NCBI RefSeq assembly: GCF_030816475.1
Contig: NZ_JAUSXF010000001.1
Location: 1,116,001 to 1,180,000, forward strand
DNA: 64,000 nucleotides
Direction of reading: 5' to 3'
DNA from: Arthrobacter pascens
Lineage (GTDB): Bacteria > Actinomycetota > Actinomycetes > Actinomycetales > Micrococcaceae
Below, piece after piece: positions 52,706-62,172 of the stretch (the stretch's first letter is position 1; each line of letters begins with the position of its first letter). A program made the translations under genes and the position numbers. The notes under the pieces were generated by a model. That model saw only the letters and a list, made by a program, of their open reading frames with translations. It did not search any database and was not told the origin of the DNA.

Positions 52706-53086
52706 TCAAGGGCTGTGGTTTCCGTTGGATCGGTTGCTACCATCCCCAAGTCGTCGGATGACGAAAGAGCCTGCAACGGTAAGCAACGCGAAAACAACGC
52801 CTGCCAGGCCACCGATCCAAGATCCAACGATCAAGCCCACTCCTCGCAAGTCCAGTCCTCGACCTTCTGACAAGCCGGGGACGTATGGCGGCCGGAAAAG
52901 CTTGGCAGCCAGCACACCGGCAAACACCATGTAGACAAGGCAGCCAAGGATGCCGAGGATCAGGTATCGAGGAACCCAGGCTCTGGACAAGCTGTTGTGG
53001 GCGACAATGCCCGTAATGATCAGGAGGACGCTCGGGGCGCACGACAGGACCCAAAACGCGACGAGCTCGAAGTCGTTGTAGTCCAT
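52706..53086 (-). CDS. Hypothetical membrane protein
   Basis: The 126-residue protein has three membrane segments (about 8-30, 40-63 and 85-110). It starts MDYNDFELVAFWVLSCAPSV. No family recognised. The positively charged loop RPPYVPGLSEGRG sits on the predicted inner side. Confidence 0.55.
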   Translation of the reverse strand: MDYNDFELVAFWVLSCAPSVLLIITGIVAHNSLSRAWVPRYLILGILGCLVYMVFAGVLAAKLFRPPYVPGLSEGRGLDLRGVGLIVGSWIGGLAGVVFALLTVAGSFVIRRLGDGSNRSNGNHSP

Positions 53087-53147
53087 AGCCCTTCTTTGTC
53101 CGGCCCTTCCCCGGAGTGGCTGCGACCCTCGCGGGAGCCGGCAGCGC

Positions 53148-53759
53148 CTAGGAAGCCCCGACGCGGCGATAGCGGATGTGGGTGGTCAGCGGCGAGTGGA
53201 GCACCTCGGCGGGTTCGAAGCCGAAGGATTCAACCCCGCCGAAGATGCGTTCCCCCGAACCGAGCAGGACCGGTGCGATGTCGAGGGTGAGCTCGTCGAT
53301 CACACCGGCGATCAGTGCCTGGCGGACGGTCGAGGCCCCACCGGCGATATCCACACCGTTGTCCCCGGCGGCCTGGCACGCTGCCGAGTACGCAGCGTCG
53401 AAGCCGTCGGTGACGAAGTGGAAGGTCGTTCCGCCCTCCATCTGGATAGGGTCATGTTCGTGATGGGTCAGCACGAACACCGGCGCGTGGTACGGCGGTT
53501 CGGCTCCCCACCACCCGGTCCATTCCTCATCCCAGTCCCCGCGGATCGGGCCGAACATGTTCCGACCCATTACATAGGCGCCCCGCGGACGCATCAGCCA
53601 CTCGTTCGCAAGGCTGTCAGCTTCGTTGGCACGCGGGTCGCCGATGTGCCAGCCGTGCAGCTCCAGCCCCCGTTTGCCCAGGGGGTTCTCGCGGCTCTGG
53701 TCCGGTCCGGCAACGAACCCATCCAGCGAGATTGACATGTGACAGGTCGTGTCGGGCAT
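53148..53759 (-). CDS. Dihydrofolate reductase/RibD C-terminal family protein
   Basis: The protein has 203 residues from ATG 53759, with GGAGG 5-9 bases upstream; the frame to 53801 adds residues with no such support. It starts TCHMSISLDGFVAGPDQS, the family N-terminal strand. YVMGRNMFGPIRGDWDEEW is the NADPH-region helix, DIAGGASTVRQALIAGVIDE the glycine turn, and LDIAPVLLGSGERIFGG the final strand. These reductases use NADPH; the physiological substrate of the stand-alone subgroup is unknown. Confidence 0.88.
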   Translation of the reverse strand: MPDTTCHMSISLDGFVAGPDQSRENPLGKRGLELHGWHIGDPRANEADSLANEWLMRPRGAYVMGRNMFGPIRGDWDEEWTGWWGAEPPYHAPVFVLTHHEHDPIQMEGGTTFHFVTDGFDAAYSAACQAAGDNGVDIAGGASTVRQALIAGVIDELTLDIAPVLLGSGERIFGGVESFGFEPAEVLHSPLTTHIRYRRVGAS

Positions 53760-54149
53760 CGCGAACCTCCTGAGGGATTGCGACCTTGCATTGAGGCGCA
53801 TGAGAATTCTGGCGATCCTAGCACCTCCTTAGGTTGCTTGGGTCAGCCCTGCCCGGAAAAACCGGCCGGACTGGCAACAGGGGAGATATAGAGTCATTGA
53901 TTCGACGATCACGCCGATCTTGACAACGAATGTCGGCAGGGACAACATCCGCAATTACGATGAATGCCGTGTTGGGATGACCTTGGATTCGGGGCACCGA
54001 AATGACGAACGGTATGTCGCGAGAGAACGGCAAGAAAATCGGAATCTCTACATCCGATATGAAGCCCGAACCGGGCGACCTGGGCGGGCATTCACAACAG
54101 TCTGGTTCCTGGTCACGGCCGTAGCCGTGGTCCTGTGCGCATTCTTGTT

Positions 54150-54501
54150 CCACTTCCCCGGCGCCTCGGACCCCGTCCGTATAGGGCATCTCGAGGCCAT
54201 CTTCATGGCCTCCTTTGGTTGGCCACAGCGCCGAGCGGGGTTCGACGCTGATTCCGCAGCGCTCATGGGGGTGGCCCCACTGGATTTCCAAAAGATCACC
54301 TGCCCTACGCTCATCATGCACGGCACTGCGGATAGAGCCGTGCCGCCGGAAACGTACGGCACGCTCACGCCCGCATCCCGCTTTGAGTTGTACTGGATGC
54401 GGGGTTCGCATGTGTCCTTCTTCCGTGAAGAGGGAGACACAGCCCAGCCTTACGCCCTTGAATGGCTGCAGCGCCAAGTCCGGAACGGGCTTGGCCCGTA
54501 G
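54150..54501 (+). pseudogene. Alpha/beta hydrolase C-terminal remnant
   Basis: The frame from about 54150 reads ITCPTLIMHGTADRAVPPET, then RFELYWMRGSHVSFFREEGD, carrying the acid Asp in GTAD and the catalytic His in GSH of the fold. The N-terminal half with the GxSxG nucleophile is not present. Upstream, in the same frame from 53920, the residues look unrelated. It is a fragment of a hydrolase gene next to the dense dpp region. Confidence 0.6.
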
Positions 54502-54605
54502 ACGCAGCCCCCGGCAAGCCCTGCCGAGAGGGTGTGATCCCGGCCGGGCATACGCCGTATCCTTACTGAAGGACATCGGACTGATCCTGGCGACTCCAGG
54601 GGGAC

Positions 54606-54619
54606 CCCTCATATGAGGG
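54606..54619. promoter_or_regulatory. 14-bp palindrome before first dpp binding-protein gene
   Basis: CCCTCATATGAGGG is a perfect dyad with no spacer, ending 4 bases before the Shine-Dalgarno (aaaaggag) of the gene at 54638. It could be an operator for an unknown regulator or a minor hairpin that affects translation. Confidence 0.35.
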
Positions 54620-54637
54620 AACATAAAAGGAGACGGC

Positions 54638-56410
54638 ATGCCTCTCAAGCGCCTGATTCACATCGTTTCCGGGGCTGTGGCTGCGGCTTTGGTTCTTTCC
54701 GGCTGCTCGGATGGCGGAGGAATCGGCGGAACAGTGCCGGCGGTGGTCGGCGAAGCCAAGCGCGGCGGCAGCGTGACCGTCGCCGAAGTCAACGCGCTCT
54801 CCTCGTTCAACCCGTACAGCACCGCCGGAAACACAGACATCAACTCCAAAGTCGGCTACATCACGCACTCGGGGTTCTTCTATGTGGATGACTCCGCGAG
54901 GGTGGTCCGGAACGACAAGTTCGGCCACTACGAAAAGGTCTCCGACCAGCCGTTGAAGGTGAAGTACACGGTGAACGACGGGGTCAAATGGTCCGATGGT
55001 GAACCGATCGGTGCAGGCGACCTGCTGCTGGCATGGGCTGCCGGTTCCGGCTATTTTGACGACGCCGACGCCAAGGCGGGGACCGGGACCAAATACTTCT
55101 CGGTCGCGTCCGACACCAGCGGCCTCGCCAAGACGACCTTTCCCGAGATCGGGGGAGACGGGCGTTCCATCACCCTGCAGTATGCAGAACCGTATGCTGA
55201 CTGGGAAGTGGCGTTCGACGTCGGACTTCCAGCGCATGTGGTAGCCACGAAAAGCGGCCTGAACGATGAGGGGGACCTCATCGACCTGCTCAAGGACTCG
55301 CCGCGCGGGGACAGCGAAAAGCCTGCTGCTAATCCCGCTTTGAAGAGGGTTAGCGACTTCTGGAACTTCGGCTTCGATTCCAAATCGCTGCCTCCCGATC
55401 CTGCCATCTATCTCTCAAGCGGCCCCTACATCGTCAGGGACGTCGTCCCCGGTGCCTCTGTGAGGCTGGTCAGGAACAAGGACTACGTGTGGGGACCGGA
55501 GCCGCACCTGGACGACATCACCATCCGCTTCACACGGGGTGCTCAGGCTGCTGTCGACGCGCTGCGGAACGGACAGGCGGATGTCATCTCACCGCAGCCC
55601 TCAGCCGGCACCGAGGACCTCTTCAGCGGTCTCGCGAACCAGGGAGCCACCGTCCAGCGGTTCAGCCAGTCAGGCTACGACCACCTCGACCTGAACTTCA
55701 GCGGCCCCTTCGCCGAGGAGGACGTCCGCAAAGCGTTCCTCAAGACCATCCCGCGCCAGGAGATTGTGGACGCGGTCGTCGGCGGACTGATACCCGAGGC
55801 AAAGCCCCTGGATTCCCAGGTCTTCCTTCCGGCCCACCCAAAGTACGCAGACACCGTTAAGAACAACGGGTCATCCGAGTATTCCAAGGTGGACATCGAC
55901 GGAGCCAAGTCACTGTTGCGGGGCGCCACCCCGACGGTCCGCATCCTGTACAACAGGGATAACCCCAACCGGGCGCGGGCCTTTTCACTGGTCCGCGAAT
56001 CCGCCGGGCTTGCGGGCTTCCAGGTGGTGGATGCCGGGCTCGGCAACGCCGACTGGGCGACGGCGCTTGGCGGCGGCGGGTACAACGCCGCCCTCCTGGG
56101 CTGGATCAGCACGGGAGTCGGAGTCAGCCGCATCCCACAGATCTTCCGGACAGGGGCCGGCAGTAATTTCAACGGATTTTCCGACGGCGACGCCGACAAG
56201 GCGATGGAGCAGCTCGCCACCACCACCGACCTGGCCAAGCAGGACGAGCTCATGGCCGGGATCGACAAGCGCGTGTGGGCCAGCGCCTATGGATTGCCGC
56301 TGTACCAGACCACCGGGACCACCGCTTTCAGCAGCCGGATCGCCGGTGTGAAGTCAAGTCCCGGGCCGCTGGGCGTGTGGTGGAACGTGTGGGACTGGCA
56401 CATCACCTGA
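54638..56410 (+). CDS. ABC transporter substrate-binding lipoprotein 1 (peptide family)
   Basis: The 590-residue protein has a signal ending in the lipobox LVLSGCSDGG (cysteine at about 23). The SBP_bac_5 fold includes GGSVTVAEVNALSSFNPYST near the N-terminus, NDGVKWSDGEPIGAGDLLLA at about 110 and YADTVKNN later. Members of this family bind oligopeptides or other solutes outside the membrane. AAAAGGAG precedes the ATG. It is the first of two tandem binding proteins in the operon and is not closely similar to the second. Confidence 0.9.
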   Translation: MPLKRLIHIVSGAVAAALVLSGCSDGGGIGGTVPAVVGEAKRGGSVTVAEVNALSSFNPYSTAGNTDINSKVGYITHSGFFYVDDSARVVRNDKFGHYEKVSDQPLKVKYTVNDGVKWSDGEPIGAGDLLLAWAAGSGYFDDADAKAGTGTKYFSVASDTSGLAKTTFPEIGGDGRSITLQYAEPYADWEVAFDVGLPAHVVATKSGLNDEGDLIDLLKDSPRGDSEKPAANPALKRVSDFWNFGFDSKSLPPDPAIYLSSGPYIVRDVVPGASVRLVRNKDYVWGPEPHLDDITIRFTRGAQAAVDALRNGQADVISPQPSAGTEDLFSGLANQGATVQRFSQSGYDHLDLNFSGPFAEEDVRKAFLKTIPRQEIVDAVVGGLIPEAKPLDSQVFLPAHPKYADTVKNNGSSEYSKVDIDGAKSLLRGATPTVRILYNRDNPNRARAFSLVRESAGLAGFQVVDAGLGNADWATALGGGGYNAALLGWISTGVGVSRIPQIFRTGAGSNFNGFSDGDADKAMEQLATTTDLAKQDELMAGIDKRVWASAYGLPLYQTTGTTAFSSRIAGVKSSPGPLGVWWNVWDWHIT

Positions 56411-56697
56411 CCTTCCGCCACCGCGCCCTGATGGGATGGCACCCGCCTGTCGGCCCCGGTTTAGCCCGATTCGCCGACTTTCATACCAGCGAGTAACATG
56501 TGACATGCACTACGACTTCCTGCTACGCGCCCCTACTTTGTTTGCCGATCACGGTTTGGCAACGGAGTACCAGTATTTGGACATTGTGCGGCTAGGCTGA
56601 TCGTATATGTATGCCACGTCACAGATAAATCTGCGGCTGGCCCCCGGGGAAGCAAAAGATTTCCCTGGAATATCTCCCACAACTCATAGGAGGCGGA

Positions 56698-58380
56698 ATG
56701 CGTTTTAGGCGCAATTCCAAAGCACTGGGCATCGTGGCTATCGCCGCCCTCGCCCTGTCCGGCTGCGGCGGTGGCGGCGGCACTGGCGGCGCCAGCCAGT
56801 CCGGCGGCGATCCCAACAAGATCATCACGGCGTACAACAATGAGCCCCAGCACCCCCTGCTGCCGGCCAACACCAACGAGGCGTATGGCAGCCACGTCGT
56901 CGAACTACTTTTCGAAGGCCTCCGTACCTACGATCCCAATGGCAAGCCGGTCAATGCCCTTGCTGATTCCATTGACTCAAGTGATGGCCAAAACTGGACC
57001 ATCAAGGTCAAGAAGGGTTCGAAGTTCACCAACGGCGAAGAAGTCACGGCAAAAACATTCGTTGATTCCTGGAACTTCGCGGCGAATTCCAAAAACCTCC
57101 AAACCAATGGTTTCTTCTTCGAATCCATCGCCGGGTACGACGATGTTTCGGCGGTCACTACCGAGAAGTCGGCCGATGGCAAGGTGACCACTACGCCTGC
57201 TCCCAAGGCCGACACCATGTCAGGCCTGACGGCTACTGACGATTCGACGATCTCTGTCAAGCTGTCGCAGCCCGAGGCTGACTGGTCCCTGCGCCTGGGC
57301 TACGCGGCCTACTTCCCGCTTCCGTCGGCCGCGCTTGCTGATCCCAAGACCTATGGGGAAAACCCTGTCGGCAACGGCCCGTACAAGTTCGCCAAGACCG
57401 GTGCCTGGGTTCACGATCAGTCCATCTCGCTCGTGAAGAACCCGGACTACAGCGGTCCCCGCGAGGCAAAGAACGGTGGCGTGACCTTCAAGTTCTACAC
57501 CGATCCAGGTCCCGCCTACACCGACCTGCAGTCCGACAACCTGGACGTCACGGATGTCCTGCCGTCCAACGCGTTGAAGACCTACGTCACGGATTTCCCG
57601 GACCGCAACGCTGCCAAGCCTGTTGCCACGGACGCCACGCTGAACATTCCCCCATACAACCCGAACTTCCAGGGTGAGGCCGGCAAGCTTCGGCGCCAGG
57701 CCCTCTCCTACGCCATCAACCGCGAAGAAATCACCAAGGTTGTTTTCAACGGCACACGCAAGCCTGCGAAGGCTTTCGCGCCGCCAGTCATCGAGGGCTT
57801 CAACGACAACATTCCGGGCAGCGAAGTCCTGAAGTTTGATCCCGCCAAGGCCAAAGACCTCTGGGCCCAGGCCGAGAAGATCAAGCCGTACGACGGTTCC
57901 AAGCCGCTCCAGATTGCTTCCAACACTGATGGTGGCCACAAGGAGTGGATCGACGCCGTCGCCAACGGCTTCAAGAACAACCTGGGGATCCAGGCTGAAA
58001 TCCAGCCCTTCGCCAAGTTCGCGGAAGTTCTGAACCTGCGTAAGTCGCAGTCCCTTCCCGGGCTGACCCGGGCCGGATGGCAGGCAGACTACCCGTCGCT
58101 GTACAACTTCCTCGGCCCTGTCTGGGCGACCGGCGCATCCTCGAACTATGAGAAGTACTCCAACCCTGAGTTCGACAAGCTCCTCAAGGAAGGGCTGGCG
58201 GCCAAGTCCACCGCGGACGCGAACGACAAGTTCAATAAGGCACAGGAGATCCTTTTCAAGGACCTTCCGGGCCTGCCGCTCTGGGACTACACAGTGCCGA
58301 TTGTGTGGAGCAACAACGTGGTGAAGGCCGAAACCGGCTGGAACGGCGCCATTCTCTACTACAACATCACGGCTAAGTAA
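56698..58380 (+). CDS. ABC transporter substrate-binding lipoprotein 2 (peptide family)
   Basis: The 560-residue protein has lipobox ALALSGCGGG (cysteine at about 22) after a signal. The OppA/DppA-type fold has KIITAYNNEPQHPLLPANTN, then YDPNGKPVNALADSIDSSDG, then DVTDVLPSNALKTYVTDFPD. The 287-base gap from binding protein 1 carries its promoter region. A hairpin after the stop separates it from the permease genes, which would give more binding protein than permease. The ligand is probably a peptide. Confidence 0.92.
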   Translation: MRFRRNSKALGIVAIAALALSGCGGGGGTGGASQSGGDPNKIITAYNNEPQHPLLPANTNEAYGSHVVELLFEGLRTYDPNGKPVNALADSIDSSDGQNWTIKVKKGSKFTNGEEVTAKTFVDSWNFAANSKNLQTNGFFFESIAGYDDVSAVTTEKSADGKVTTTPAPKADTMSGLTATDDSTISVKLSQPEADWSLRLGYAAYFPLPSAALADPKTYGENPVGNGPYKFAKTGAWVHDQSISLVKNPDYSGPREAKNGGVTFKFYTDPGPAYTDLQSDNLDVTDVLPSNALKTYVTDFPDRNAAKPVATDATLNIPPYNPNFQGEAGKLRRQALSYAINREEITKVVFNGTRKPAKAFAPPVIEGFNDNIPGSEVLKFDPAKAKDLWAQAEKIKPYDGSKPLQIASNTDGGHKEWIDAVANGFKNNLGIQAEIQPFAKFAEVLNLRKSQSLPGLTRAGWQADYPSLYNFLGPVWATGASSNYEKYSNPEFDKLLKEGLAAKSTADANDKFNKAQEILFKDLPGLPLWDYTVPIVWSNNVVKAETGWNGAILYYNITAK

Positions 58381-58406
58381 TCCCCGGGATCTAACTTACC
58401 GTCAGG

Positions 58407-58438
58407 ATGGGGGTCCGGTTTCTTGCCCGGGCCCCCAT
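58407..58438 (+). terminator. Intra-operon hairpin after binding-protein gene
   Basis: A 12-base stem (atgggggtccgg with ccgggcccccat, one G-U pair) lies between the second binding-protein gene and the first permease. It lacks a T-tract. In such operons this kind of structure reduces read-through and protects the upstream mRNA. Confidence 0.6.
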
Positions 58439-58503
58439 TCGCTTGTACGGTCGGAAGGCACATATGAAACCCCTCTCTTCCTGCCCTGAAGGCCGGTGAT
58501 CCG

Positions 58504-59433
58504 GTGGTCCGCTATATCCTGCGTCGACTTCTCCAGGTGATCCCCGTCTTCCTCGGCACCACACTTTTGGTCTACTACATGGTGTTCGCCCTTCCGGGTG
58601 ACCCCATTGCGGCTCTCTTCGGGGACCGCCAGCCGCCACAGTCGGTAATCGACACACTGCGCAGCCAGTACCACCTGGATCAGCCCTTCTGGGTCCAGTA
58701 CGGGATTTTCCTGCAGAACCTCTTCACCTTCAATCTGGGCAACGACTTCACTGGCCAGCCTATTGCGGCGACCTTGGCGCGGGTCTTTCCGGTGACCGCG
58801 ATGCTCGCCGTGGAGGCCCTCATTATCCAGGCTGTCTTCGGGGTGGCCTTCGGCGTCTTTGCCGGGCTCCGCCGCGGCAGCTGGTTTGACTCCACCGTCC
58901 TGGTTGCGTCCCTAGTGGTCATTGCGGTGCCCACGTTTGTTCTTGGCTTCGTTTTCCAGCTGGTGTTCGGGGTCCAGCTGGGATGGGCGAAGCCGACTGT
59001 GGGGGCGAATGCAGACTGGGGCAACTTGCTCCTGCCGGCAGTCGTCCTGGGCCTGGTGTCCTTCGCATATGTGCTCCGCCTGACGCGTGCATCAGTGAGC
59101 GAGAGCATGAATGCCGACTACGTTCGCACTGCAACGGCGAAGGGTCTTTCGCGGCCCCGCGTCGTGCTGGCCCACATCCTGCGCAACTCCCTGATCCCGG
59201 TCGTGACGTACCTGGGGGCAAACCTCGGCGGTCTCATGGGCGGAGCCATTGTCACCGAAGGCATCTTCAATGTTCCGGGCGTAGGAAACAAGCTGTACCA
59301 AGCTGTCCTGCGAAGTGAGGGCCCCACGATCGTTTCGATCGTCAGTGTCCTGGTGCTGGTGTTTGTGGTGGCCAACCTTCTTGTCGATCTCCTGTACGCG
59401 TGGCTGGACCCGAGGATTCGTTATGACCAGTAA
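58504..59433 (+). CDS. dppB: Peptide ABC transporter permease 1
   Basis: The protein has 309 residues from GTG 58504. Six membrane segments are visible. RYILRRLLQVIPVFLGTTLL opens the protein as in DppB/OppB, and the coupling loop is ADYVRTATAKGLSRPRVVLA (about 202-221). It pairs with the permease that overlaps its 3' end by 11 bases. Confidence 0.92.
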   Translation: MVRYILRRLLQVIPVFLGTTLLVYYMVFALPGDPIAALFGDRQPPQSVIDTLRSQYHLDQPFWVQYGIFLQNLFTFNLGNDFTGQPIAATLARVFPVTAMLAVEALIIQAVFGVAFGVFAGLRRGSWFDSTVLVASLVVIAVPTFVLGFVFQLVFGVQLGWAKPTVGANADWGNLLLPAVVLGLVSFAYVLRLTRASVSESMNADYVRTATAKGLSRPRVVLAHILRNSLIPVVTYLGANLGGLMGGAIVTEGIFNVPGVGNKLYQAVLRSEGPTIVSIVSVLVLVFVVANLLVDLLYAWLDPRIRYDQ

Positions 59434-60367
59434 TAACAGCCATTTCGTGGCTCCCATTGAAGAAACCCCGCTGCTTGCGACGGACACGCTGAAGACCGAC
59501 CAAGCACCCCTGAGCCTGTGGGCAGATGCCTGGCGGAAGCTACGCAGGCGTCCCCTGTTCATCATTTCGGCGCTGCTGATTCTGGCGCTGACTGTTGTGG
59601 CGTTGTTTCCGGACTTGCTGTCCACGGTGCCGCCGAACGAGGGCTGCGAACTTGCCAATTCGGAGGGCGGCCCCTCGGCCGGTCATCCTTTCGGGTTCAC
59701 TTTCCAGGGCTGCGATATCTATTCGAGGGTCATACACGGGACCCGGGCTTCACTTTCCGTAGGCGTCCTGGCTGTTCTCTGCGTCCTGATCGTCGGCGTG
59801 ACGTTCGGCGCCCTCGCAGGCTTCTACGGCGGCTGGCTGGACATTGTCCTTGCCCGGCTAGGTGACATCTTCTTCGCCTTGCCCCTGATCCTGGGCGCGC
59901 TTGTTATCACGCAGTTGCCGGTCTTCCGTCAGAACAAGAGCGTGTGGACTGTCGTATTCGTCATCGCGGTGCTGGCGTGGCCGCAGATGGCGCGCATCAC
60001 CAGGGGTGCAGTGATAGAAGTGCGCAACGCGGACTTCGTCACCGCTGCCCGTGCCTTGGGCGTCTCACGGTTCCGGGCCCTGGTCCGGCATGTCCTGCCC
60101 AACGCCCTGGCACCAGTCATCGTGCTCGCAACGCTGGAACTGGGTGTCTTTATCGTGGCCGAAGCCACACTGTCCTTCCTCGGCATTGGCCTACCTGAAG
60201 GCATCATGTCGTGGGGCCACGACATCGCCGCGGCGCAGTCATCAATCCGCACCAAGCCGGAGATTCTTCTCTATCCGGCGGCGGCGTTGTCCATCACTGT
60301 CCTCAGTTTCATCATGCTGGGCGATGCAGTGCGTGATGCCCTCGATCCGAAGAGCCGTCAGCGATGA
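59423..60367 (+). CDS. dppC: Peptide ABC transporter permease 2
   Basis: The protein has 314 residues from ATG 59423, overlapping the end of permease 1; the frame start at 59315 is inside that gene and unlikely. The N-terminal cytoplasmic part leads to six membrane segments. The coupling loop ADFVTAARALGVSRFRALVR (about 201-220) is present. The GEGVIVAEATLSFLGIGLPE-like stretch matches DppC. Its stop overlaps the ATPase start (ATGA). Confidence 0.92.
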   Translation: MTSNNSHFVAPIEETPLLATDTLKTDQAPLSLWADAWRKLRRRPLFIISALLILALTVVALFPDLLSTVPPNEGCELANSEGGPSAGHPFGFTFQGCDIYSRVIHGTRASLSVGVLAVLCVLIVGVTFGALAGFYGGWLDIVLARLGDIFFALPLILGALVITQLPVFRQNKSVWTVVFVIAVLAWPQMARITRGAVIEVRNADFVTAARALGVSRFRALVRHVLPNALAPVIVLATLELGVFIVAEATLSFLGIGLPEGIMSWGHDIAAAQSSIRTKPEILLYPAAALSITVLSFIMLGDAVRDALDPKSRQR

Positions 60368-62085
60368 AAGAAAAAGCAATGACAACCCGAGAAATCCGGA
60401 TCGATGAGGCCGGGACTGCCGGCGTAAGGCCGCTGCTGGAAATCCGCGACCTCGCCATCACGTTCAAGACGGGCTCCGGCGAGGTCCAGGCGGTCCGCAA
60501 CGCCCATCTCACCATCATGCCCGGCGAAACCGTAGCGATCGTTGGAGAGTCCGGGTCAGGTAAGTCAACCACTGCCTTGGCGGCCATTGGACTCCTGCCC
60601 AACAACGGCAAAGTGTCCGGCGGCCAGATTTTCCTTGACGGGGAGGACATCGCGCACGCATCCGAACGCCGCATGATTGAACTCCGCGGCAACACGATCG
60701 GCATGGTTCCCCAGGACCCCATGTCCAACCTGAACCCTGTCTGGAAAATCGGCTACCAGGTCCGCGAGACGCTGCGGGCCAATGGGAAGCCAAGCGGCCC
60801 GGCCGACGTCGCCAAAGTGCTGTCAGAGGCTGGGCTGCCCGATGCCCACCGTCGCGCCAACCAATATCCGCACGAGTTTTCCGGCGGGATGCGCCAGCGT
60901 GCCCTTATTGCCATCGGTCTGTCCTGTCAGCCCCGGTTGCTGATTGCGGACGAACCGACGTCGGCGCTGGACGTCACGGTGCAGCGCCAGATCCTGGATC
61001 ATCTGGAGACGATGACCTCGGATCTGGGGACGTCCGTGCTGCTGATTACCCATGATTTAGGTCTCGCGGCAGAGCGTGCTGACAAGGTAGTTGTCATGTA
61101 CCGCGGACAGGTCGTGGAAGCCGGGCCCTCGCTCGAGCTGCTGCAGGACCCCCAGCACCCATACACCAGGCGTCTCGTCGAATCTGCGCCTTCGTTGGCC
61201 AGCAGGCGGATCCAGGCCGCGAAGGAACAGGGAGTGGAGGCCGCTGACCTGCTGGCCCCGGCCGCGGAAGCTCCGGCGAGTGATCACATCCTGCAAATCC
61301 GCGACCTGCGCAAGGTCTACAAACTGCGGCAGGGCCTGGGCAAATCCACTGACTTCGCTGCAGTGGACGGGGTGAGTTTCAGTGTCAAGAGGGGAACCAC
61401 GACGGCGATTGTGGGAGAGTCCGGTTCGGGCAAATCCACCGTAGCGAAAATGGTGCTGCAGCTGGAAAAGCCAACGGACGGACAGATCCTGTTCGACGGC
61501 GTTGATACGTCCCTGCTGAACGGTGCGGAGCTGTTCAAGTTCCGCCGGAGGGTGCAGCCGATCTTCCAGGACCCCTACGGTTCCCTTGATCCGATGTACA
61601 ACATCTACCGGACCATTGAGGAGCCTCTGCGGGTTCATAAGATCGGCAACACAGCCAGTCGTGAGAAGAAGGTCCGCGAACTCCTGGACCAGGTGGCGCT
61701 GCCGCAGTCCACCATGCAGAGATATCCGAACGAGCTCTCCGGCGGGCAGCGGCAACGTATCGCCATTGCGCGCGCGCTGGCCCTCGACCCGGAAGTGATC
61801 ATCTGCGACGAGGCTGTCTCCGCCCTGGATGTCCTGGTGCAGGCGCAGGTGCTTAATCTCCTGGCTGACCTGCAGTCCAACCTGGGTCTCACCTACCTCT
61901 TCATCACCCACGACCTCGCAGTGGTCCGGCAGATAGCCGACCATGTGTGCGTGATGGAAAAGGGCCAGCTGGTGGAGACAGGCTCCACCGATGATGTCTT
62001 CGATACTCCGCAGCAGGAATACACGAAGGCACTGCTGAACGCGATCCCGGGAGCCCGACTGATGCTTCCACCGGAAGTCGCCTGA
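60364..62085 (+). CDS. Fused double-domain peptide ABC transporter ATPase
   Basis: The 573-residue protein joins both DppD- and DppF-like nucleotide-binding domains in one chain. Domain 1 has GESGSGKST (about 60-68), FSGGMRQR (about 173) and LLIADEPTSALDV. Domain 2 (from about 300) has GESGSGKST (about 350), LSGGQRQR (about 459) and VIICDEAVSALDV. A linker of about 30 residues lies between. Such fusions occur in actinobacterial Dpp/Opp operons. The operon is closed by a hairpin at 62113-62145. Confidence 0.93.
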   Translation: MKEKAMTTREIRIDEAGTAGVRPLLEIRDLAITFKTGSGEVQAVRNAHLTIMPGETVAIVGESGSGKSTTALAAIGLLPNNGKVSGGQIFLDGEDIAHASERRMIELRGNTIGMVPQDPMSNLNPVWKIGYQVRETLRANGKPSGPADVAKVLSEAGLPDAHRRANQYPHEFSGGMRQRALIAIGLSCQPRLLIADEPTSALDVTVQRQILDHLETMTSDLGTSVLLITHDLGLAAERADKVVVMYRGQVVEAGPSLELLQDPQHPYTRRLVESAPSLASRRIQAAKEQGVEAADLLAPAAEAPASDHILQIRDLRKVYKLRQGLGKSTDFAAVDGVSFSVKRGTTTAIVGESGSGKSTVAKMVLQLEKPTDGQILFDGVDTSLLNGAELFKFRRRVQPIFQDPYGSLDPMYNIYRTIEEPLRVHKIGNTASREKKVRELLDQVALPQSTMQRYPNELSGGQRQRIAIARALALDPEVIICDEAVSALDVLVQAQVLNLLADLQSNLGLTYLFITHDLAVVRQIADHVCVMEKGQLVETGSTDDVFDTPQQEYTKALLNAIPGARLMLPPEVA

Positions 62086-62112
62086 CAGCTGGACCAGCAC
62101 CACACACAGCAG

Positions 62113-62145
62113 ATGGATCCGGTGCCCGGAAAGGGCCCCGGATCC
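62113..62145 (+). terminator. Terminator hairpin after dpp operon
   Basis: atggatccggtgccc pairs with gggccccggatccat around a 3- to 5-base loop, 27 bases after the ATPase stop. It is also positioned to serve the convergent GDSL gene. Confidence 0.75.
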
Positions 62146-62172
62146 ATCCTGCTTAATCGGCCTGTTTCCTGG

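Noticed and set aside
52393..52827. 144-residue minus-strand frame rich in Cys and Trp
   Set aside because: It overlaps the better membrane-protein frame (52706-53086), has implausible composition and lacks a ribosome-binding site.
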